Source of the DNA: a bacterium MnTg04
GTDB lineage: Bacteria; Pseudomonadota; Gammaproteobacteria; Steroidobacterales; MnTg04
Length of the DNA stretch: 10,643 nucleotides
Assembly: GCA_008975185.1 (NCBI GenBank)
Contig: BFAU01000159.1
Coordinates: forward strand, 1-10,643
Reading direction: 5' to 3'
Shown here: piece after piece, positions 6,834 to 10,643 of the stretch
How positions within the stretch are numbered: the stretch's first letter is position 1
Layout: every line of letters starts with the position of its first letter
Program-made: the position numbers and the translations under genes
Notes under the pieces: model-generated
Seen by the model: only the letters and a program-made list of their open reading frames with translations
Database searches by the model: none
Told to the model about the DNA's origin: nothing

Positions 6834-7666
6834 CCTCCCTCTCCCTTGCGGCAAATGTCATCGCCGGAAAAAACCAGGACTTCACAGCCAGCTTGTTCCA
6901 GTAAAACCCGGGTCTGCGTATTACCCGATACCATCAGACACAATCGGGGCCCGATCGCCAGCACATTGCAGGCAAGCTCCGGATATTCCGCCGCAGGAAC
7001 TTCGAGCAGCCGAATATCCCGCGACAAAAGGTACTCGCGGAAAACCACCGGCATCAGCGGCGAATGAACCAACGCCAGATCCTTGTCCAGCGGACTGATC
7101 ACGGACATCAGGTGCAATACCTCGGTTGGCCCGTTCCAATGTGGCAATGGCGCGGCAATCACATCGACATCATTGCCGGCGAATCTTGAAAACTGCTCAA
7201 GACCTTGAGAATTGCTTCGATAACCCTGGCCGATCGCAACGGTACGCTCATCGAGCCAGATCAGGTCGCCGCCTTCGAGCAGGCCATCATCGATAATTCT
7301 GCCCGCTACCGCGTGGCCATTTTCGCTTAACCAGCTTGCGACTGCGGGCGGTTCACCGGCCCGGCTTTGCTTGCCCATGCGGCAAAGAATGGAACCCTCG
7401 TCGCATACGACGCTGGAATCTCGCAGATACAACGAATCGATACTGCCGCCATCGGCCGGCAACAGCTCAATCTTGTTGACTCTGGGCGCCAACAATTCGA
7501 GCAACGCATCGAATTCCCGGCAAGCCGCCTTGAAATTCGGTGCGGCATGATAATTGAGCGCCTGCCATTGCCGATCTATCCGCGCCTGGCTTGCAAAGGC
7601 CTCCCTTGGATGCCGCATCAACAGCGTATCGATCGCGCCCCATTCGTTGTGCACAGACAACTCCAT
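6788..7666 (-). CDS. DDAH / arginine deiminase-type guanidino-group hydrolase
   Basis: A 292-residue protein of the guanidino-group-modifying (amidinotransferase/DDAH) superfamily. These enzymes use a cysteine nucleophile on arginine-like substrates; DDAH turns Nω,Nω-dimethylarginine into citrulline and dimethylamine. Motifs in order: NEWGAIDTLLMRHP (7-20), SLYLRDSSVV (78-87) with the substrate-binding R-D pair, and LEGGDLIWLDE (130-140). GQGYRSN (147-153), EVLHLMSVISPL (182-193) with H185 as likely catalytic histidine, and NVLAIGPRLCL (234-244) follow. GGPTCLTRPL (277-286) has C281 as the expected nucleophile. All catalytic elements are present, so it should be active; the substrate could be dimethylarginine, arginine or another guanidino compound. 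Start ATG 7666 lies 2 nt after the Rieske stop, indicating translational coupling in one operon. The last six residues (RRAATR) and the stop lie in sequence that, in another frame, looks like a cytochrome c remnant. Confidence 0.88.
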   Translation of the reverse strand: MELSVHNEWGAIDTLLMRHPREAFASQARIDRQWQALNYHAAPNFKAACREFDALLELLAPRVNKIELLPADGGSIDSLYLRDSSVVCDEGSILCRMGKQSRAGEPPAVASWLSENGHAVAGRIIDDGLLEGGDLIWLDERTVAIGQGYRSNSQGLEQFSRFAGNDVDVIAAPLPHWNGPTEVLHLMSVISPLDKDLALVHSPLMPVVFREYLLSRDIRLLEVPAAEYPELACNVLAIGPRLCLMVSGNTQTRVLLEQAGCEVLVFSGDDICRKGEGGPTCLTRPLRRAATR

Positions 7667-7668
7667 GT

Positions 7669-8856
7669 CTATTCCGGCGCCAAAGGCCCCACCGGTTCCT
7701 CGGCCAGCTTTGCGACGGGCAAAATTCTGCGAATCTTGTCGGCAAATATCTTGAGGCAGACTTCACTGCTCGCGAGCGGCCCTTGTTTGAAGCCGCTGCT
7801 GCCCATGCCGTGCTGCACTCTCTCGATCAAGCCCCGATCTTCCGCGTTAACCTTCCGGTTGACCCGCCAGTTCAGGTAACGGGCCAGCCGCATTTCCCGC
7901 GATTCATCGGGCAGGGCATAGGAAATCTCGCGAATCAGGGTTTCCCCGGGGCTAATCGGCAACATTTGCATGAAGTCCACCTGGTCCGGGTAAATATCGA
8001 ACGCCGTGTTCGGCCACAGCAGAAAATACTCCCACAGCCGGCGACGCTCAGCGGGCAGGTCGGCACGCTCGGGCAGCACTTTCAGATACATGCGCTCGGA
8101 CCAGCCGAGCGACCCGCCCTCATGCAATTGCGACTGGATGTGCTGAACATGCTCGCCGGCGCTCAAGCGATAATTCTTGCCGGCGATGCCGCGCAAACCC
8201 GAGTGCGCCACATTGATGTGCAGACCGTCTACATAATTGTCTACAACGTTTTTCCAGTTGACTCTGCGCGGCCTCTGGCTAGCCCGGCCCAGCGCCGTCA
8301 TCTCATCCATGCGTAACGGGGACAGGCTTTCGTCGAATGGCGCCATGATCTCGCTGACAGTTGGCGTGGCCGGTTCCAGCGAGATAAAAATAAATCCCAT
8401 CCAGATATCGGCGGCAATTTCCGGCAAACGGCAATCCTGTTTCCGGAAGCCCTGATACGTCCCCTCATAGGGCATATGGGTCAACCGGCCGTCCAGGTCA
8501 TAAGTCCAGGCGTGGTATGGGCAACGGATCAGTCCATCGCTGCAGGTTCCGCGCATGCTGCCATTTTCACCATCGAGCAGCCTGGCTGCCCGGTGGCGGC
8601 AGACATTGGAAAAAGCCCGTACATCTCGCCGCATATCACGCAAAATAACCAGGGGTTCATCGAGGAAATCGAAGCGAAAATAATCGCCCGGCTCCGGGAT
8701 GTCCGAGACATGGCAAACGACCTGCCATGAACGCCTGAATATGCGTTGTTTTTCCAGTTCGAAAAACTCCGGATGACTATAGGTCCATGCCGGCAGGCTC
8801 ATGCTGATCTGATTGCCAGGCGAACTTGGTGCAGGTTGAATCATCGATGGTCCCAT
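7669..8856 (-). CDS. Rieske [2Fe-2S] non-heme iron oxygenase, alpha subunit
   Basis: A 395-residue catalytic subunit of a Rieske ring-hydroxylating or N-demethylating oxygenase. The Rieske domain (about 45-160) has CRHRAARLL (C86, H88) and CPYHAWTYDLDGRL (C112, H115) as cluster ligands. The catalytic domain has NWKNVVDNYVDGLHINVAHS (200-219): D210 as the bridging aspartate, H213 and H218 as iron ligands. The probable third ligand is D340 in AEDRGLIERVQHG. Length and motifs place it with alpha-only oxygenases such as quaternary-amine and aromatic-acid oxygenases; no reductase, ferredoxin or beta subunit lies in the window. The loop between the two ligand pairs is 23 residues (H88 to C112) instead of about 17, with an extra C105. 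Start is uncertain: ATG 8856 has no clear ribosome site; ATG 8844 has GGGA about 6 nt upstream; ATG 8802 is a further option. It is followed directly by the DDAH-type gene. Confidence 0.92.
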   Translation of the reverse strand: MGPSMIQPAPSSPGNQISMSLPAWTYSHPEFFELEKQRIFRRSWQVVCHVSDIPEPGDYFRFDFLDEPLVILRDMRRDVRAFSNVCRHRAARLLDGENGSMRGTCSDGLIRCPYHAWTYDLDGRLTHMPYEGTYQGFRKQDCRLPEIAADIWMGFIFISLEPATPTVSEIMAPFDESLSPLRMDEMTALGRASQRPRRVNWKNVVDNYVDGLHINVAHSGLRGIAGKNYRLSAGEHVQHIQSQLHEGGSLGWSERMYLKVLPERADLPAERRRLWEYFLLWPNTAFDIYPDQVDFMQMLPISPGETLIREISYALPDESREMRLARYLNWRVNRKVNAEDRGLIERVQHGMGSSGFKQGPLASSEVCLKIFADKIRRILPVAKLAEEPVGPLAPE

Positions 8857-8906
8857 CAGGATAAAAACTCATAACCCCAAAAGTACGGTGACTGAGGCAA
8901 TCTCCC
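8857..8906. promoter_or_regulatory. Short divergent promoter region, Rieske operon / PaaI-type gene
   Basis: Only 50 nt lie between the divergent starts, so at least one promoter must sit inside the neighbouring coding sequence or the true Rieske start is further in (8844 or 8802). A/T-rich TAAAAACTCATAAC (8862-8875) is the only promoter-like stretch. GAGG at 8894-8897 is the ribosome site for the ATG at 8907, with a 9-nt spacer. No operator-like dyad is evident. Confidence 0.35.
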
Positions 8907-9458
8907 ATGTCAGAATACGGCTGCCAGTCTGCCTGGTCCACGCAATCGCAGCAAACGATGGACATTAAAGAGAAAACCTCGATTCAAAGCCTCAAGGCGC
9001 GGGGCAAAACCATTCCGACGGATGAAAACCACCGTTACCAGTGGCAGCAGGAATTCAACGCCTTGCCGGCCATGATCGCTTTCGGGAGTAAACTCGATAT
9101 CAGCGACGATACCGTCGTCAAGGTGGTTCTTGCGGAAATCCTGCCACAGCATCTGGGCGGACTGGGCAGCGACTATGTCAACGGCGCCGTGGTGGCCGGG
9201 CTGTTCGATGCATCCCTGGGGGTCGCCGGGGCCGTTCATTATCTCGGTCAGCCGGCCGGCACGGTTGAATTGTCGATCAAGTTTATCCGCGCGATTCATG
9301 GACCGACGGTTACCGCTTACGCGGTTGCGCTGAAACGATCCGACAGCGTTTGTTTTGTCGAGGGAAACCTGTTCAACGAAGGCCGCCTTTGTGCAATGGC
9401 AAGCGGTATGGTGGCGCTCGCAACCGCCGCTAAAGGCGCCGACGAATTGCGCTGGTAG
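8907..9458 (+). CDS. PaaI-like hotdog-fold thioesterase
   Basis: A 183-residue hotdog-fold protein of the PaaI/acyl-CoA thioesterase group, which hydrolyses acyl- or aryl-CoA thioesters in the cytoplasm. The core motif is HLGGLGSDYVNG (82-93) followed by AVVAGLFDASLGVAG (94-108). D101 is at the position of the PaaI catalytic aspartate, and the usual HGG is replaced by VNG. TVELSIKFIRAIHGPTV (119-135) and the EGNLFNEGRLCAMASGM strand pair (152-168) complete the domain. The first 40 or so residues lie outside the hotdog domain and are polar. ATG 8907 is chosen because GAGG precedes it by 9 nt; ATG 8958 (MDIKEKTSIQ) is possible and would remove 17 residues. It is divergent from the Rieske operon and could be co-regulated with it. 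Substrate unknown. Confidence 0.85.
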   Translation: MSEYGCQSAWSTQSQQTMDIKEKTSIQSLKARGKTIPTDENHRYQWQQEFNALPAMIAFGSKLDISDDTVVKVVLAEILPQHLGGLGSDYVNGAVVAGLFDASLGVAGAVHYLGQPAGTVELSIKFIRAIHGPTVTAYAVALKRSDSVCFVEGNLFNEGRLCAMASGMVALATAAKGADELRW

Positions 9459-9473
9459 CAAAGGCCTATTTGC
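9458..9473. terminator. Weak hairpin between convergent PaaI-type and M1 peptidase genes
   Basis: GCAAA (9458-9462) pairs with TTTGC (9469-9473) around a 6-nt loop, covering the 7-nt gap between two converging stop codons. Only five pairs form and no T-run follows, so support is low. Confidence 0.2.
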
Positions 9474-10643
9474 CGGCTGTTTCGCCAAAAATCGACGCCG
9501 CGGCCATGATCATTATCGGGTGGTAGCCGGGCTTCGCCAGGGCAAAAATTTCTTCCGCCAACGCCTGGTCCTGACCGTTTTCGACCAAAGCCTTGTATAC
9601 CGGCAAGACCAGCCGCATCCGCCCGTACCCTGTCAGGTGCTGCTGCATAGCCCCGTAAGCAGGCTCGTATCTGCGTTTCGCCACCTGGATAAACCAGGCT
9701 CGACTGATTTCGGCATTCCTGGTCGAACTCAAGCCGTTTCCCTGATCCAGCTCCTTTAGCTGCTCGTTGCTGAGCGCATCCGGCAGCGAGTTAATGAAAT
9801 GCACGACGGCATGAGAACTCCAGTCCGCGAGCGGCACCGACTCGAGGGGGACTTCGCCACCCGCCCATTGTAATGCCAGGCCGGCGGCTCTACGCAGCGA
9901 TTCAGATTGCGGAATCACCGCGTCATCCGGCAGGCCCGGCTGATAAAGCCATTGCTCCACCTGCGCCTGACTGACCTTGCCAGGATACCGGTCAAGGAGG
10001 TTCTCCTTCAGATAGCCAAGAAACTGTTCACTGGTAATGGCCTGAAACCGGAAATGAGCGAAGTAGGCGGCCAGGAATTCGTCGAATACATCCCGACCGA
10101 ACGCATGTTCCAGGTATTCCAGCAAGAGCTGGCCTTTCTTGTAATGCACCGTGCCTCGCGTTTCTTCGATGTCCTCGCGGCTGAGCCGCGGCGCCAGGGC
10201 CTGCATCTCGGGCTCGATATCGGGTAGCTGCTCGATCAATTCCCGGTAATCGATGACCCGTTCTTCGTCGGCTCGTTCCTTGCCGAAAAGAACTTCCATC
10301 AATCGCTTGTCCAGATAGCTGGTGACGCCTTCGTTCAACCAGATGCCGCGCCAGGTCTGGTTGCTGACCAGGTTCCCCGACCAGGAGTGGGCAAGCTCAT
10401 GGGCGATCAGCGAAACCAGGCTGCGATCGCCGGCGAGGATGGTAGGCGTAATGAAGGAGAGCCTGGGATTCTCCATGCCGCCATAAGGAAAACTGGGCGG
10501 CAGGATAAGCAAATCGTAACGGCCCCACTGGTAGTCGCCATACATTTCGGCTGCCGCATCCAGCATATGCTGGGTATCGGCAAACTCATACGCCGCCGCC
10601 GCCAGGACTTCCGGTTCGGCATAAACGCCTGTTTGCGGCCCCA
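9466..10643 (-). CDS. M1 family zinc aminopeptidase, LTA4H-like, N-terminus outside window
   Basis: Zinc metallo-aminopeptidase of family M1, closest in pattern to the leukotriene A4 hydrolase/aminopeptidase B branch; it removes N-terminal residues from peptides. The frame is open to the window edge, so the ATG at 10566 is internal and the beginning of the gene is missing. About 391 residues remain against roughly 600-640 for full-length members. Visible are RYDLLILPPSFPYGGMENPR, including the exopeptidase motif GGMEN, then HELAHSW (HEXXH zinc site at 10387-10401). The third ligand is the glutamate in IWLNEG, 18 residues after the second zinc histidine. The GTVHYKKGQLLLEYLE segment carries the probable transition-state tyrosine. 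The C-terminal helical LTA4H-type domain follows (YQPGLPDDAVIP, YGRMRLVLPVYKAL, KPGYHPI). Family members of this branch in bacteria can carry a signal peptide, but that region is not in the window. It converges with the PaaI-type gene, 7 nt apart. Confidence 0.93.
   Translation of the reverse strand, partial: GPQTGVYAEPEVLAAAAYEFADTQHMLDAAAEMYGDYQWGRYDLLILPPSFPYGGMENPRLSFITPTILAGDRSLVSLIAHELAHSWSGNLVSNQTWRGIWLNEGVTSYLDKRLMEVLFGKERADEERVIDYRELIEQLPDIEPEMQALAPRLSREDIEETRGTVHYKKGQLLLEYLEHAFGRDVFDEFLAAYFAHFRFQAITSEQFLGYLKENLLDRYPGKVSQAQVEQWLYQPGLPDDAVIPQSESLRRAAGLALQWAGGEVPLESVPLADWSSHAVVHFINSLPDALSNEQLKELDQGNGLSSTRNAEISRAWFIQVAKRRYEPAYGAMQQHLTGYGRMRLVLPVYKALVENGQDQALAEEIFALAKPGYHPIMIMAAASIFGETAGK

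Noticed and set aside
6847..6861. CXXCH heme motif (CGKCH) on the plus strand opposite the DDAH gene end
   Set aside because: It is antisense to the hydrolase and to the cytochrome-like remnant, which reads on the minus strand. The surrounding plus-strand translation is not cytochrome-like, so the motif is coincidental.
8777..8965. 62-codon minus-strand frame overlapping the Rieske gene start and the PaaI-type gene start
   Set aside because: It lies out of frame with the Rieske gene, has no family features, and is explained as a shadow across two divergent gene starts.
1..10643. CRISPR array, tRNA, transposase, integrase or prophage block
   Set aside because: I looked for regularly spaced repeats, tRNA-like cloverleaf sequence and recombinase motifs and saw none; the sheath gene is the only phage-type gene.

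Overview
This window is a piece of bacterial chromosome, GC-rich by eye and densely packed with short intergenic gaps. The mix of families (fused 5-oxoprolinase, EamA permease, Rieske oxygenase, LTA4H-like M1 aminopeptidase) suggests a heterotrophic proteobacterium, most likely a gammaproteobacterium. That placement is an inference from gene content, not a computed taxonomy. I see no tRNA, rRNA, CRISPR array, IS element or integrase. Both ends of the window cut through genes.

Layout, left to right. (1) Positions 2-2341 (+) hold the 3' two-thirds of a fused HyuA-HyuB 5-oxoprolinase, followed 36 nt later by a DUF4442 hotdog-fold protein (2378-2839, +). (2) Converging on these is a complete contractile-tail sheath protein (2854-4428, -), with no other phage or injection-system gene around it. 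(3) A 193-nt divergent promoter region containing a dyad separates the sheath gene from a tight + strand pair: an EamA/DMT permease (4622-5584) and a PLP enzyme of the ACC deaminase/D-cysteine desulfhydrase family (5589-6662). (4) Next comes a tight - strand pair, a Rieske oxygenase alpha subunit (7669-8856) followed after 2 nt by a DDAH/arginine-deiminase-type hydrolase (6788-7666). The 3' end of the hydrolase gene runs into what looks like the C-terminal remnant of a c-type cytochrome (6672-6833, -). (5) A PaaI-type hotdog thioesterase (8907-9458, +) is divergent from the Rieske gene. It converges on the C-terminal part of an M1 aminopeptidase (9466-10643, -), which is cut by the window end.

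How the genes may work together. Most products handle small nitrogenous compounds: 5-oxoproline hydrolysis, PLP-dependent cleavage of an amino acid, an amino-acid/metabolite permease, hydrolysis of a guanidino compound, Rieske N-demethylation or hydroxylation, and terminal peptide trimming. The Rieske-DDAH and EamA-PLP pairs are the strongest candidates for functional units. The orphan tail sheath gene and the cytochrome remnant are the two items that a metabolic reading does not explain.
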